DNA from: Tepidamorphaceae bacterium
GTDB taxonomy: Bacteria; Pseudomonadota; Alphaproteobacteria; Rhizobiales; JAKSCL01
Length of the DNA stretch: 64,000 bases
Assembly (NCBI GenBank): GCA_028289445.1
Contig: JANQPO010000004.1
Coordinates: forward strand, 1-64,000
Direction: 5' to 3'
Shown one piece after another: positions 36,200 to 53,880 of the stretch. The notes beneath the pieces were generated by a model. That model had not been told where the DNA came from, did not search any database, and saw nothing but the letters and a program-made list of their open reading frames with translations. The stretch's first letter is position 1, and each line of letters opens with the position of its first letter. The translations under genes and the position numbers were made by a program.

Positions 36200-37281
36200 G
36201 ACTCGTCGTTCTCTTTGTCGCAGGTGCACTCGGCCTCGTCACAATCGCGAGCTTTGTTACCGCTGGCTGGGATCTACCGCCCGTGGAGACCGAACAGATT
36301 GGCTATCGCGGCACTGGCATGGTGATCCACAAGGACGCCGAAGACGAGGCGGCGCGCCGTGCTGCCAACGTCTTGCCGGAACCCTTTGAAGCGCCCGACG
36401 GCTCCGGAGATCGCGCCGGCGACGTTTATGAAAACGTCCAGGTCTTGGCCGATCTACCGCAAGACAAGTTCGACCATCTGATGTTGTCGATCACCGAATG
36501 GGTATCGCCGGAACAGGGCTGCGAGTATTGCCACAACGTTGAGAATCTGGCGTCCGACGAGGTCTACACCAAAGTTGTCTCGCGACGCATGCTGCAAATG
36601 ACCCAGGCGATCAACGCCGACTGGCAGCCACACGTCCAGGAGACCGGCGTGACCTGCTATACCTGCCATCGGGGTGAGCCCGTGCCGGCCGACGTCTGGT
36701 ACAAAGACCTTTCGCCGAAAGCTCAACCGGGTATTGTCGGCTACCGCGCGGATCAGAATGTCGCGGCGCAATTCGCCGGCCTAACCTCGCTGCCGCAAAA
36801 CAGTCTGGAAGATTACCTTCTGGGCGATGCGCCAATTCGCGTCCACTCGCAAACAGCGCTGCCGACAGGTGAGAACGAGAACGGCGTGATGGAGGCCGAG
36901 CATTCCTGGGCGCTGATGATGCACATCTCGGAGTCCCTCGGCGTCAACTGCGTGGCCTGCCACAACTCGCGGGCATTTGATGACTGGGATCAAAGCCCGC
37001 CGCAACGTGTGTCGGCCTGGCACGGGATCCAGATGACCAGGCTGCTGAACACCGATTACATGCTCGGCATGACCTCGATCTTCCCAGACAACCGCAAAGG
37101 CCCTCATGGCGACGTCTTCAAGGTTGGCTGCGGCACCTGCCACAACGGCGTTCAAAAACCGCTCTATGGTCAGTCGATGTTGGCCGACTTCGTAGATTCT
37201 CTGGGCCAGAAGACCGAAACCAGCGTGCCGGACTTCAGTAGCTACCAGCCCGGAGCAACACAGGTGCTTAGCCCTCAGTAG
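36196..37281 (+). CDS. pufC: Reaction-centre tetraheme cytochrome c subunit
   Basis: The 361-aa protein has one N-terminal hydrophobic anchor ([19 protein letters not shown]) and four heme-binding motifs CEYCH, CYTCH, CVACH and CGTCH, with Met axial ligands likely in the preceding helices. No lipobox Cys is present at the end of the hydrophobic segment, so it is probably held by an uncleaved helix rather than a lipid anchor. It reduces the oxidised special pair from the periplasmic side. It closes the superoperon and is followed by a strong terminator. Confidence 0.97.
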   Translation: MRLVVLFVAGALGLVTIASFVTAGWDLPPVETEQIGYRGTGMVIHKDAEDEAARRAANVLPEPFEAPDGSGDRAGDVYENVQVLADLPQDKFDHLMLSITEWVSPEQGCEYCHNVENLASDEVYTKVVSRRMLQMTQAINADWQPHVQETGVTCYTCHRGEPVPADVWYKDLSPKAQPGIVGYRADQNVAAQFAGLTSLPQNSLEDYLLGDAPIRVHSQTALPTGENENGVMEAEHSWALMMHISESLGVNCVACHNSRAFDDWDQSPPQRVSAWHGIQMTRLLNTDYMLGMTSIFPDNRKGPHGDVFKVGCGTCHNGVQKPLYGQSMLADFVDSLGQKTETSVPDFSSYQPGATQVLSPQ

Positions 37282-37352
37282 CAGCACACGGGGAAGGGTG
37301 GTATTGCCAACCCCCTAGGCACCTCCATCAACTGCCGTTCCCCGCAACTTAG

Positions 37353-37380
37353 AAGGGCCGGTTAGCCGGCCCTTTTCTTT
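37353..37380 (+). terminator. Rho-independent terminator after pufC
   Basis: AAGGGCCGG (37353-37361) pairs with CCGGCCCTT (37366-37374) around a TTAG loop and is followed by TTCTTT. It ends the crtEF-bch-puf transcript. idi converges from the other side with its stop at 37392, so the stem may also work for that transcript, although its T-tract in that direction is poor. Confidence 0.9.
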
Positions 37381-37391
37381 GCGGCGAACCT

Positions 37392-37916
37392 TTAAAATAC
37401 GAAGTCGGGAAATCGCTCGACGTAGATGTGGAACCAGGGCGTGAAGTCCTCCGGACGTTCCGCGATCTCCACGCGCAGTGTCTCAGGTGAGATCCAGCGA
37501 GTCTGGGACACCTCCCGTGGGTCGGGGCAGATCGTCAGCGCGTCGCGCCGGGTTCGGCCGACATACATGGTCACTTTCTCGTGCTCATGAAGCCCCTCGC
37601 CGACATCGGCGGAATACTCGACCACCCGAACTTCGGCGAGCGGAAGAGAGAAACCAAGCTCTTCTCGCAATCGCCGCGCGGCGGCGTCAGACAAGGTCTC
37701 GTTCCAGTGCGGATGAGTGCAGCAGGTATTCGCCCATTGGCCGCCGCAATGATACTTGTCGGCGGCGCGCTGTTGGATCAACAGGTCGCGACCGTCGAAC
37801 ACGAAGACGGAGACGGCCAGATGGAAGACGGCGTCGGTGTGCGCTTGAAGTTTCTCGATCGGAAACAACATGCCATTCCCGTCGATCCCCGGGATCATAA
37901 TGGGTGCCTCGACCAT
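37392..37916 (-). CDS. idi: Isopentenyl-diphosphate delta-isomerase (type 1)
   Basis: The Nudix-fold protein has the active-site Cys in WANTCCTHPHW, a metal-binding His/Glu set and a Nudix-like RRLREELGF motif. It interconverts IPP and DMAPP for carotenoid and phytol-type tails. I take ATG 37916 (174 aa); ATG 37898 with GAGG upstream is an equally good start. Open frame upstream to 38285 overlaps hemA and is not supported. It is the last gene of the long minus-strand series. Confidence 0.93.
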   Translation of the reverse strand: MVEAPIMIPGIDGNGMLFPIEKLQAHTDAVFHLAVSVFVFDGRDLLIQQRAADKYHCGGQWANTCCTHPHWNETLSDAAARRLREELGFSLPLAEVRVVEYSADVGEGLHEHEKVTMYVGRTRRDALTICPDPREVSQTRWISPETLRVEIAERPEDFTPWFHIYVERFPDFVF

Positions 37917-37959
37917 CTGAGCCACGGAGCGCGCCGATGACGGATGCACCCCTGTCGCC

Positions 37960-39177
37960 TCAGGCCACGGCCCGCGACAGGGCACATTGCGACCACAGAT
38001 TGCTGAGCGCACCGACCAGATGGTCGATGTCGGCATCCGAATGCAGCGGTGTCGGCGTGATCCGCAGCCGCTCGGTTCCGACCGGGACCGTTGGATAATT
38101 GATCGGCTGCACATAGATCCCGTAATTGTCGAGAAGCAGGTCGGAAATCCACTTGCACTTAGCGGCATCGCCGACCATGACCGGAACGATGTGGCTTGGG
38201 TTCGGCATGTGCGGGATCGACAGAGCGTCGAGCTTCGCCCGGACCTTTGCGACCCGTTCCTTGTGGCGCAGGCGCTCGATCTCACTGCCCTTCAAGTGCC
38301 GGATCGACGCGGTCGCCCCAGCAGCAAGTCCCGGCGGCAGCGCGGTCGTGAAAATGAAGCCTGAAGAAAACGATCGGACGAAATCGCACAGCGCCGTCGA
38401 CGCCGCGATATAGCCGCCCAGGACACCGAACGCCTTGCCGAGCGTACCCTCGATGACGGTCAAGCGGTCCATGAGGCCCTCTTGCTCGGCAACGCCACCG
38501 CCGCGTGGGCCGTACATGCCGACCGCATGCACCTCGTCCAGATAGGTCATGGCGCCATACTTTTCAGCGACATCGCAGATTTCGGCGATCGGCGCGATAT
38601 CCCCGTCCATGGAGTAGACGCTTTCGAAGGCGACCAGCTTCGGCCGCTCCGGGTCATCGGCCGCCAGCTTGCGGTCGAGATCCTCCGGATCGTTGTGCTT
38701 CCAAATCCGTTTGTCGGCGCGCGAATGGCGAATGCCCTCGATCATGGAGGCATGGTTGAGCGCGTCGGAATAGACGATGCAGTCCGGAACTTTGGATGCG
38801 AGCGTGCCGAGCGCGGCCCAATTGGAGACGTAGCCCGACGTGAAGATCAGAGCCGCCTCCTTGCCGTGGAGATCGGCGAGCTCTTTCTCCAGAAGGACGT
38901 GATAGTGATTGGTGCCGGAGATGTTGCGGGTTCCGCCGGCGCCTGCTCCGCACTTCTCGATCGCCGCAATCATCGCCGAGGTGACGATCGGGTTCTGCCC
39001 CATACCGAGATAGTCGTTGGAACACCACACGGTCACATCGTGGGTTTGGCCGTCGGACCGATATCGAGTCGCGCGCGGAAAGTCGCCGGCATGACGCTCT
39101 AGATCCGCGAAAACACGATAGTTGCCAGCGTCGCGCAGGCCGTCGAGCGCCTTCTCGAAATAGGTGTTCATATCCAT
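37960..39177 (-). CDS. hemA: 5-aminolevulinate synthase
   Basis: The 405-aa PLP enzyme has the glycine-rich and active-site motifs of [30 protein letters not shown] and the PLP-binding Lys in EGTLGKAFG. It condenses glycine and succinyl-CoA to 5-aminolevulinate, the Shemin route to tetrapyrroles. Overlapping puhE by 10 bases, it joins precursor supply to the bacteriochlorophyll/reaction-centre operon. Confidence 0.97.
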   Translation of the reverse strand: MDMNTYFEKALDGLRDAGNYRVFADLERHAGDFPRATRYRSDGQTHDVTVWCSNDYLGMGQNPIVTSAMIAAIEKCGAGAGGTRNISGTNHYHVLLEKELADLHGKEAALIFTSGYVSNWAALGTLASKVPDCIVYSDALNHASMIEGIRHSRADKRIWKHNDPEDLDRKLAADDPERPKLVAFESVYSMDGDIAPIAEICDVAEKYGAMTYLDEVHAVGMYGPRGGGVAEQEGLMDRLTVIEGTLGKAFGVLGGYIAASTALCDFVRSFSSGFIFTTALPPGLAAGATASIRHLKGSEIERLRHKERVAKVRAKLDALSIPHMPNPSHIVPVMVGDAAKCKWISDLLLDNYGIYVQPINYPTVPVGTERLRITPTPLHSDADIDHLVGALSNLWSQCALSRAVA

Positions 39178-40085
39178 GACGCGCCTCCTTTGCCGGCATT
39201 TGCGCGTGCCGGTCGATCATCGGTTTTGGTGGAGTTCGGGGTGTGAGCGTTCGCCGTCGTCTGCTCGCTTGCACGAGGGAACGAGACGACATTGTCATTG
39301 GGACCGCTTTCGACGCTTGCCGAAGCAGACTCGGTTTTATCGGTTGCCCAAGACCAAAGGGCAGCATCGGAAACGGGAAGAACCAGAAAGAAATGTTCGA
39401 CGATCGCCAGACCCAAAAACGTCGCGAGCAATGTCCACTGCGCGACCTGATACGGCTCGCCGGCCTGAAGAGCGGCAAACACGAAACCTGCGGCGACCAG
39501 ACTGGCCAGCATCACGGAAACGAAAAACAGCGGGCTGACGCGGTCGGTGCGGTAATAGGTGGTGACGTAGGCCAGGTGAGGCGGCACCAGGACGCTGATT
39601 GAATTGGGAGCGCCCAAAAAGATGTTGATCTTGGCGCTGATACGCATCGCCCACAGGATCGCAAAGGTCCACAAGCCGGCCTGATTGACACCACCATAGG
39701 TCAGCGCGACGACCAGGAGACCGGCCGCCAGGATCGCAAACTCATGATCGCGCACGACCTCGAAACCGGCCCGGAACCTCGCCCATCCAGCGACTCCTTG
39801 CGGACACGGCGTGCGCCTGGGGCCGGTGATCGCGCCAACGAGAAACGTCGTCTCGCACCAGGCCCAAACGCCGAGCGCGCTCAAAAACGCGATGAACACA
39901 CCAGCGGTCGTCGGCATCCCCGCGCTGATGTATAGCCCCAGCGATGCGACAAGCGCGACGATCGTCGCCCCAGCGATCGCAACCGTCCGGTTCTGTGTCG
40001 CCCGGCGGGCCGCCAGGAGCACCGCTCCGGTGGACAACCACCAGACGATCACCGTGGCGACTATGGCGAAGATCGCGTGGGTCAC
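39168..40085 (-). CDS. puhE: Photosynthetic complex assembly protein PuhE
   Basis: This 305-aa membrane protein has about seven or eight hydrophobic segments and the DUF3623/PuhE pattern ([11 protein letters not shown] followed by [18 protein letters not shown]). The C-terminal about 50 residues are polar and low in complexity. It is implicated in reaction-centre/LH1 assembly. It sits between acsF and hemA as in many alphaproteobacterial clusters. Confidence 0.9.
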   Translation of the reverse strand: MTHAIFAIVATVIVWWLSTGAVLLAARRATQNRTVAIAGATIVALVASLGLYISAGMPTTAGVFIAFLSALGVWAWCETTFLVGAITGPRRTPCPQGVAGWARFRAGFEVVRDHEFAILAAGLLVVALTYGGVNQAGLWTFAILWAMRISAKINIFLGAPNSISVLVPPHLAYVTTYYRTDRVSPLFFVSVMLASLVAAGFVFAALQAGEPYQVAQWTLLATFLGLAIVEHFFLVLPVSDAALWSWATDKTESASASVESGPNDNVVSFPRASEQTTANAHTPNSTKTDDRPARANAGKGGASWI

Positions 40086-40103
40086 GTTTGCACCATCACC
40101 CTC

Positions 40104-41192
40104 CTACCAGACCGGCTGCAGCCGGCTGGTTTCAGGAATCGTGTTCTGCTTTGTCGGGATGGCGAACACGCGCAGGAAATTGATCCCGGCCGCCGCGCCC
40201 CAGAACGCCTTGCCGAGAGCGCCCATCAGCCCGCCGGCCGCATCGGCGGCCGCCAGTTTCCGATTGATCCGCTCAAACCGCCTGAAACCGACGAGCAAGG
40301 CCGGGTTGTCGAGATCAAGCGTCAGCGGGAATACCTGTTTGGAGATCTCGCTCGTCGTCCTGAAGACCTTCATGTCATAGTCTTCGATGTCGACGCCGAG
40401 CGCCTCGTGGAAGGCCGGCCGGGCATGATCGCGCACATACATCGTCGCGAACACTGCGAGCAGGAAGAACTTGATCCAAAGCTTGTTGCGTCCGGCCAGG
40501 AGCTTCGGATCGGACCGCATCAACAGCGAGAACGCCTCACCGTGGCGGAACTCGTCATTGCACCACTCCTTGAACCATTTGAAGATCGGGTGGAAACGGC
40601 GGTCAGGGTGCTGCTCAAGGTGCCGATAGATGGTGATGTAGCGCGCGTAGCCAATCTTTTCCGACAGATAGGTCGCGTAGTAGATGAATTTCGGCTTGAA
40701 ATAGGTGTACTTCTTCGCTTTGGCGAGGAACCCCATGTTCACGCCAATGCCGAAATCCTTCAGCGCATCGTTGATGAAGCCGGCATGGCGCGATTCATCG
40801 CGGCTCATATAGCCGAACAGCTCACAGATGTCCTTGTTGGAGCCGCGCCGCTTCATTTCCTTGTAAAGCACGCAGCCGGAGAATTCGGCGGTCAGCGATG
40901 AAACGAGAAAATCAACCAGCTCCTTGCGCAGTTCCGGCGTGAGGCTATCGAGGTCGAGCTGCTCCCAGTCGGCGTTGCGCTTGAAGTGCTCCTTGTTCGG
41001 GTCGCTCTTCATTTCAGCGATAAGCGCATCCCATTCCTCGCGCACCAATGACACATCGATCCGGTCCATTTCGTCGAAATCCGTGGTGTAGAACCGCGGA
41101 TTGAGCATGGTCGATTCCAGGGCCGTGCGAGTCGTATCGTTCTGTTCGCCGATACGGGCGTCGAGATTTGATGGGTTAACATGCGTGTTCAT
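40104..41192 (-). CDS. acsF: Mg-protoporphyrin IX monomethyl ester oxidative cyclase
   Basis: The 362-aa diiron protein has carboxylate/His motifs [18 protein letters not shown] and [11 protein letters not shown]. It forms the isocyclic ring of bacteriochlorophyll using O2. The window also encodes the O2-independent BchE (61250-62884), so the organism can probably make pigment with or without oxygen. It overlaps the 101-aa upstream gene by 4 bases. Confidence 0.97.
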   Translation of the reverse strand: MNTHVNPSNLDARIGEQNDTTRTALESTMLNPRFYTTDFDEMDRIDVSLVREEWDALIAEMKSDPNKEHFKRNADWEQLDLDSLTPELRKELVDFLVSSLTAEFSGCVLYKEMKRRGSNKDICELFGYMSRDESRHAGFINDALKDFGIGVNMGFLAKAKKYTYFKPKFIYYATYLSEKIGYARYITIYRHLEQHPDRRFHPIFKWFKEWCNDEFRHGEAFSLLMRSDPKLLAGRNKLWIKFFLLAVFATMYVRDHARPAFHEALGVDIEDYDMKVFRTTSEISKQVFPLTLDLDNPALLVGFRRFERINRKLAAADAAGGLMGALGKAFWGAAAGINFLRVFAIPTKQNTIPETSRLQPVW

Positions 41193-41494
41193 AGCGTCGC
41201 CCTTTCGGAAAAGCTGAATTCACACAGTTCCATGAATTCCAGATCGCCGGTCGCCCGCGTCCAGGCGCGCTCCAGACCGCTCGCCCGCGTGATCGTCGCT
41301 GTGCGGCGAAAGGTCTGCGTCTCGCCATAGGGAACCTCGACGGGCGCGCCGTGAACCATCACCTCATCGCCCGGATAGACGCCCGCACCGTTATCGAAGC
41401 GAACGTGCGCACCCAGGCTGTCGAAGGTGTTGTTGATTTCCACCGTGCAGGGGACTTCTTCCTTGCGTCGTGTGAAGACGGAAAGCCAACTCAT
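41189..41494 (-). CDS. Conserved PGC protein between puhC and acsF
   Basis: This 101-aa soluble protein has the segments [19 protein letters not shown] and [18 protein letters not shown], suggesting a small beta-barrel. It overlaps puhC and acsF by 4 bases each, so it is firmly part of the operon. An unnamed gene of this size commonly lies at this position in purple-bacterial clusters. It may serve the aerobic cyclase or complex assembly; no function is assigned. Confidence 0.85.
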   Translation of the reverse strand: MSWLSVFTRRKEEVPCTVEINNTFDSLGAHVRFDNGAGVYPGDEVMVHGAPVEVPYGETQTFRRTATITRASGLERAWTRATGDLEFMELCEFSFSERATL

Positions 41495-41985
41495 TGTTCG
41501 TCTCCCACTTTGTGGTTGAGGAACCGGGCAAACGCCGCCGCGTTATCGGGGCCGAAGGCATTGAGATAAATGCGCTCACCCGTTCCCGTGTCGGACAACG
41601 ACACGGCGCCGCCCTGCCATTTGATCAAGCGATACGGCTGCGATGGCGGAATGTTCGCGATCTTCCGAACCCGTTGCAGTCCGCGCAGCGCGCCTTGCAC
41701 GAAGCCTTCGTCGTCCGGACCAATTGTCGCAATCTCGGCGCCACTGGTTGCATCAGTGACGACCATGCCGCCCGCCGCGCGAGGCAGAAAGACGACGTCG
41801 CGGATATCGGTGGGGGCATTGGTGACAACGCGCACCGTGCCGATATCGGTGAAACGCCCGAACAGGACGATGACGAAGACCACGGCGACAAATGCCAACG
41901 CCCCGAACAGGGGCAGACGCGGGAAGCGTGGCTGCCTTTTGCCTGCGCTTGCAAGTGTCGGAACTGACTGTGTCGCCATGCTCAC
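41491..41985 (-). CDS. puhC: Photosynthetic complex assembly protein PuhC
   Basis: The 164-aa protein has one N-terminal membrane span (LFGALAFVAVVFVIVLFG) and a periplasmic domain with the PuhC motif DVVFLPRAAGGMVVTDA and PSQPYRLIKWQGG. PuhC is needed for normal reaction-centre/LH1 assembly. It is located between puhB and the 101-aa gene. Confidence 0.93.
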   Translation of the reverse strand: MSMATQSVPTLASAGKRQPRFPRLPLFGALAFVAVVFVIVLFGRFTDIGTVRVVTNAPTDIRDVVFLPRAAGGMVVTDATSGAEIATIGPDDEGFVQGALRGLQRVRKIANIPPSQPYRLIKWQGGAVSLSDTGTGERIYLNAFGPDNAAAFARFLNHKVGDEQ

Positions 41986-41994
41986 AATTGCCTC

Positions 41995-42675
41995 CTATTC
42001 GGCCGCCATGACCGGCGCTTCAGGCGCTGCCACCGTTTCGGGCCCCGACACATGCACGGTCGGGGCGACGGTCCGGCCTTCGGCGGCCTCGGCGAGCTGA
42101 ACCTGCAGAACCTTCGCAACTGCCTCGACATCCGGGATACAGCGCAAGGACGGTTCCGGCCGGGTCATCCGCCAGGGCCGCACATGGGGCCACAGAACCA
42201 GCCATGAGAAGCGCTGGCCGTCATTCAGCCGAAAGACGATATCGCCGCTGCCGTAACGATCGCGGCTCATACCGGCCGATGCGATCTGTCTGAACGGCAG
42301 GTTCAGCGTGACCGACAGCGCAACGCCGATGCGCATCACGAGGCGATGATTGGTGATCGTGTAGAGTGTCGTCTTCTGGACACCCCAGGCGAACAGTTCC
42401 AGCATCGCAATGGCGATGCCCCCCAGAAGAAGCAGCACGGCGGCGGAAAACAGAATCTCGCCCAGCGGTCTCCCGTCGTAAAAGCCGGCAGCTAAAGCCC
42501 AGGCAGCGAGCACAAGGAAGTATCCGGCCACCCAATGCGTCTTGAAGACACGCCGAGCAACCAGTCGGCCGGTCGGATGGCCCTGCCAGACGATGTACTC
42601 GCCGTCCGGCAGACGCGCCGGCAGGCCCGGAACCGGTTCGTGATCGTGTTCGAAAACTGCAACCTTCGACAACAT
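41995..42675 (-). CDS. puhB: Photosynthetic complex assembly protein PuhB
   Basis: The 226-aa protein has two or three membrane spans (about residues 48-95) followed by a PH-like domain (YTITNHRLVMRIGVAL), matching PuhB, a reaction-centre assembly factor. The N-terminal motif LPDGEYIVWQGHP is typical. puhA lies 12 bases upstream. Confidence 0.93.
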   Translation of the reverse strand: MLSKVAVFEHDHEPVPGLPARLPDGEYIVWQGHPTGRLVARRVFKTHWVAGYFLVLAAWALAAGFYDGRPLGEILFSAAVLLLLGGIAIAMLELFAWGVQKTTLYTITNHRLVMRIGVALSVTLNLPFRQIASAGMSRDRYGSGDIVFRLNDGQRFSWLVLWPHVRPWRMTRPEPSLRCIPDVEAVAKVLQVQLAEAAEGRTVAPTVHVSGPETVAAPEAPVMAAE

Positions 42676-42687
42676 ATCAGCGCCTCA

Positions 42688-43467
42688 TCAGAAGTATGGT
42701 TCCTGGCGCCGCGGCGTCGCGTAGAGCTGGCCGCCGCCAAAGTAAGCCGCGGTTTTCTCTTCCTCCAGCCGGGTCACCTTGTCGGGGTTCGCCAAGGCCG
42801 GAACGCCAGCGAACTGAGCCCCGGTGATTGCGTTCACGTAGACTTGCCGCACGGCGCCGCGGCCCGTCTTGAAGACACAGAAGTTGATCGGCAGTAGTTG
42901 CGTTCCCGCACCGGACGTTTCGACCTCCAGGTAGCGGATCATCTGCTCTGAACGGTCGACCCAGATATCCTTGACCGTGCCACCGACCGCCGTGTCGCAA
43001 CCGATGACGTCCATGCCGCGCGGATCGGTGTCGCCTTCGGCTACAGAGTAATCCTCCGCAAGGCGCATTGGCACCAGTCGGTCGGCCCCGTCGGCCATCT
43101 TGTCCGTGACATCCGAGCGCTCGGCCCACGAACCTGGACCAATGCCATCGGCCATGGGGTCACCTGTCGGAACCAGCGTGGCACCGGAGAAGGCGGCCGA
43201 CCGTTCAGCGGCAATCGGCCGCGCATCGCGCGACCCATCAGGAACGCTAACGGTCCCCTCGCCATGCGGCAGGACGAATGTCTTGGCTGGCGGAACGAAC
43301 AGCCACGGATCTTTCGAGTGCTTCCCCGTGACATCGTCTTCAAGAGGATAGCCTTCCCGGCGATCTTCCTGCCGGAGATACCAAATCAGGCCAGCGAAGA
43401 AGATCCAGAACGCGTAAAGCGCAAGCTGCGCGACATCGATGTAACCTGTGAAAGCTCCCGTCTCCAT
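42688..43467 (-). CDS. puhA: Photosynthetic reaction centre H subunit
   Basis: The 259-aa protein has one N-terminal membrane helix (LALYAFWIFFAGLIWYLR), the charged RQEDRREGYPLE motif and a cytoplasmic beta-rich domain ending in the family pattern KTAAYFGGGQLYATPRRQEPYF-like tail. It caps PufLM and tunes QB protonation. It lies 25 bases after lhaA. Confidence 0.97.
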   Translation of the reverse strand: METGAFTGYIDVAQLALYAFWIFFAGLIWYLRQEDRREGYPLEDDVTGKHSKDPWLFVPPAKTFVLPHGEGTVSVPDGSRDARPIAAERSAAFSGATLVPTGDPMADGIGPGSWAERSDVTDKMADGADRLVPMRLAEDYSVAEGDTDPRGMDVIGCDTAVGGTVKDIWVDRSEQMIRYLEVETSGAGTQLLPINFCVFKTGRGAVRQVYVNAITGAQFAGVPALANPDKVTRLEEEKTAAYFGGGQLYATPRRQEPYF

Positions 43468-43492
43468 AGCGGACCTCCGTTTCCGTCCTCTC

Positions 43493-44922
43493 TCAGCCCG
43501 GCAAATCGACCAGACCGAACCGTTTCATTTCAAGCGTTGATCGGCGCGTGCCCACCAATGGGCCGAGCACGATCAGGCAAGCGAAAAGTAATATGATCTC
43601 AATGTGATAGACGATGCCGTAGCCAGTTGCGGGTGACGCGAGCGCGACGCCGAGTACACCGTCCATGGCGAGCGCGTTCACGCCGTCGCGGATAAGGCCT
43701 CCAAGGGCCAATCCAACGCCAATCGCGGTCGCTTGCACAGCACTCCACGCACCGATGGCAAACCCGCTGTCTGACCGGTCGGCTTGGTCCATCGCGGCCA
43801 GCATGGTGCAAACGGCAAAGAGACCGCCTCCGAAACCGATCACCATCGTTCCGATCCTAAACAATGCGGGCGATCCGAGCGGTGCGGCGAAGATGACTGC
43901 GGCGAATGCGAAGATGCCGGCAAGTGCGCCCGCTGCAGCGACACGGTGCATGTCGAACTGTTTGTGTAAGAGCCGGCCGGCCAGGCCGAACCCGACCAGC
44001 GTGCCAGTCGCCCAGAGCGCAGTCAGATAGGTCGTCTGCGCAACTGAGAGCCCGAGGATCTCGCCGCCATAGGGTTCAAGCAGCACATCTTGCATGGCAA
44101 AGGCCATCGAACCGAGGCCAACGCCGAGCAGGAGCCGCGTAGTGCGCGGATCGGTCCGATAGGCCGCCTGTGCTTCCGCGAAACTGGGCATCTCGCGGTC
44201 TGCCCGCGTGCGGCCGGGATTGCGCGCTTCCTGCTTCCATAGAGCGATGACATTGATCACCAGCGTCACCGATGCGGCGCCCTGGATCACTTGGATCAGG
44301 CGTTTCGGGCTGAACTCAGTCAAGAGATAGCCAAAAGACACCGACGCGATGATCATTCCGATCAGCAGAACGACATAGACAAGCGCCACCACCCGAGGTC
44401 GTGTCTCCTTCGGCGCCAGGTCGGTGGCGAGTGCCAGTCCGGCGGTCTGTGCCATGTGCATGCCGGTTCCGGTCAGGAGGAACGCGAGCGCGGCGGAGAC
44501 GGGGCCGGCCCATTCAGGCCCATGAGTCTGCGATTGCAGCAACAGGAGCGCAAACGGCATGAAGGACAGACCGCCGAACTGGAGGAGCGTGCCCATCCAG
44601 ATGAACGGGACACGCCGCCAGCCGAGAGCCGAGACATAGGTGTCGGAACGATATCCCATGAGCACGCGGAACGGCGCGGCAAGAACCGGGATCGCCACCA
44701 TCAGCGCCACCAACGATGTTGGGACGCCGAGTTCGATGATCATCACCCGGTTAAGTGTTCCCGTCAGCAGGACGGCGGCCATGCCGACAGTCAACTGGAA
44801 CATCGACAAGCGCAGGAGCCGCCCGAGTGGCAAGTTCGCAGATGCGGCGTCGGCGAACGGCAGGAAGCGAATGCTCACCTTCTGCCACGCCGCGAGGATG
44901 ACGCTGCTTTTGCGGGAGAGGC

Positions 44923-44926
<4 letters not shown>
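43493..44926 (-). CDS. lhaA: Light-harvesting 1 assembly transporter LhaA
   Basis: The 477-aa MFS-like protein has about 12 membrane spans and the PucC/LhaA family motifs GTLNRVMIIELGVP and MGYRSDTY. LhaA assists LH1 assembly. It overlaps bchM by 4 bases. The related protein at 57267-58619 is a second member of the family. Confidence 0.93.
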
Positions 44927-50263
<5,337 letters not shown>

Positions 50264-50289
<26 letters not shown>

Positions 50290-51808
50290 CGTAAAGCGTC
50301 TCAATCGTGATGACATCAATGCCGCTTTCGGCGGCAAACTGTTCGGTGTTGCGGCGCGCCTTGCCGCGCACGAAGAACGGGATCTTCTTCAATTCGTCCT
50401 CGGCATCCAACGACCAAGACGGCAGATCCAATTGCGGCTCCGGCGCCTCGCGTGACCCTTCAGGCGACGGCGTCTGGTGAACGGCGGCGAGATGTGAGGC
50501 CTCGACGGTGTCGTTGAACTCGAAATCGTCGCGGAACATCCCGAGCAGATGTTCCTCCAGCCCCATCGTCAACGGATGCACCCAGGTGTCGAACAGCACA
50601 TTGGCGCCCTCGAACCCCATTTGCGGAGCATAGCGGGCGGGAAAATCCTGGACGTGAACAGGCGCCGAGATCACCGCACACGGTATCCGTAAACGTTTGG
50701 CGATATGGCGCTCCATCTGCGTGCCGAGCACGAGTTCGGGCTGCGCGGCGGTGATCGCGTCCTCGATTTCCAAGTGATCGTCTGAAATCAATGCATCGAC
50801 GCCATAGCCCTTGGCAGCGGCGCGCACGTCGCGGGCGAACTCACGCGAATAGGTGCCCAATCCGCAGACCTTGAAGCCGAGCTCCGTCTCCGCCACCCGC
50901 GCGGCGGCGACCGCATGTGTGGCATCGCCGAAGATGAAGACCCGCTTGCCGGTCAAATAGTTGGAATCGATGGAGATGGAGTACCAGGACAGGCGCTCAT
51001 TGCCGGCGGCAAGCGCCGGCTTTGGATCGACACCGGCCAGATCGGCCACGGCGCGAATAAAGTCCTTGGTCGCGTTCACGCCGATGGGAACCGTGCGCAC
51101 TGCGGGCTGCTTGAATTCCTTCTCAAGCCAGCGTGCCGCCGTGTCCGCGATTTCCGGATAAAGCACGACGTTGAAATCGGCATCCGGTATGCGCGACAGA
51201 TCGGCCGGCGTTGCATCGAGCGGAGCGACGACATTGACCGAAACGCCGAGCAAATCCAGTATCTTACGGACTTCAACAATATCGTCGCGATTGTGGAAGC
51301 CAAGCGATGTCGGACCTAATATGTTGCACGATTTCGGACCCGCGCCGCCGCGCTCCGGCGCCGTCCGACCACCGGCGAAACCGCGCACGAGCCGGTAGAA
51401 CGTTTCGGCGGCGCCCCAGTTTTCCTTCTTGGAATAGGACGGCAATTCGAGCGGCACGACCGGCACCGCCAAGTCCAGCGTCTTCGCCAGACCGCCCGGA
51501 TCATCCTGGATCAGCTCCGCCGTGCAAGACGCGCCGACGATGATCGCCTGAGGATCGAACCGTTCCACGGCTTCGGCGCAGGCGCGCTTGAAGATCTCGG
51601 CGGTATCCGCACCCAGGTCCCGGGCCTGGAACGTCGTGTAGGTCACCGGCGGGCGCGACTTGCGGCGTTCGATCATCGTGAAGAGCAGATCGGCGTAGGT
51701 ATCGCCCTGCGGCGCGTGGAGCACGTAATGAAGGCCGCGCATCGAGGTGGCAATGCGCATGGCACCGACATGCGGCGGGCCTTCATATGTCCACACGGTC
51801 AGCTTCAT
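50264..51808 (-). CDS. bchB: Light-independent protochlorophyllide reductase subunit B
   Basis: The 514-aa NifK-like subunit begins [20 protein letters not shown], typical of BchB. It has the segment [16 protein letters not shown], and the C-terminal domain ([19 protein letters not shown]) is the small BchB extension. It forms the catalytic heterotetramer with BchN. Confidence 0.97.
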
Positions 51809-51811
51809 CGC

Positions 51812-53616
<1,805 letters not shown>

Positions 53617-53681
53617 ATTTTGCGGCCCTTCCGTCTCCCAAAAGGTCCTAGGCTTGAACTCTAATCCCCGCGCTATATATG

Positions 53682-53699
53682 TGTCAACTTTTCTTGACG
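53682..53699. promoter_or_regulatory. Degenerate PpsR-like site upstream of bchF
   Basis: TGTCAACTTTTCTTGACG matches TGT-N12-ACG, one base off the consensus, with GTCAA/TTGAC arms intact. It lies 65 bases upstream of bchF and in front of the divergent aerR. A TGT half-site at 53708 keeps the 26-base spacing seen elsewhere, but its other half is not conserved. Moderate support only. Confidence 0.5.
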
Positions 53700-53880
53700 T
53701 TGATTTTTGTTTACATCCCTCTTGACTTGGGACAGTGTGCCCATTGCTCTGAAATGCCGACGTTGCGGGACCGATTCGGAGCCAGGTTCGAGCGTGGCTC
53801 ACCACATGCGAACCCACCGCTTGAAACAGCGCAGCTTCTCGTGTCCCGGCTTTGGCAGACGTGGATGACGCAAAGTGGCG

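Noticed and set aside
36196-37281. Possible pufX after pufM.
   Set aside because: The overlapping gene clearly encodes four CXXCH motifs and is pufC.
53708-53725. Second PpsR site before bchF.
   Set aside because: Only a TGT half remains (TGT-N12-TGA); the spacing fits but the match is too weak to list as an operator.
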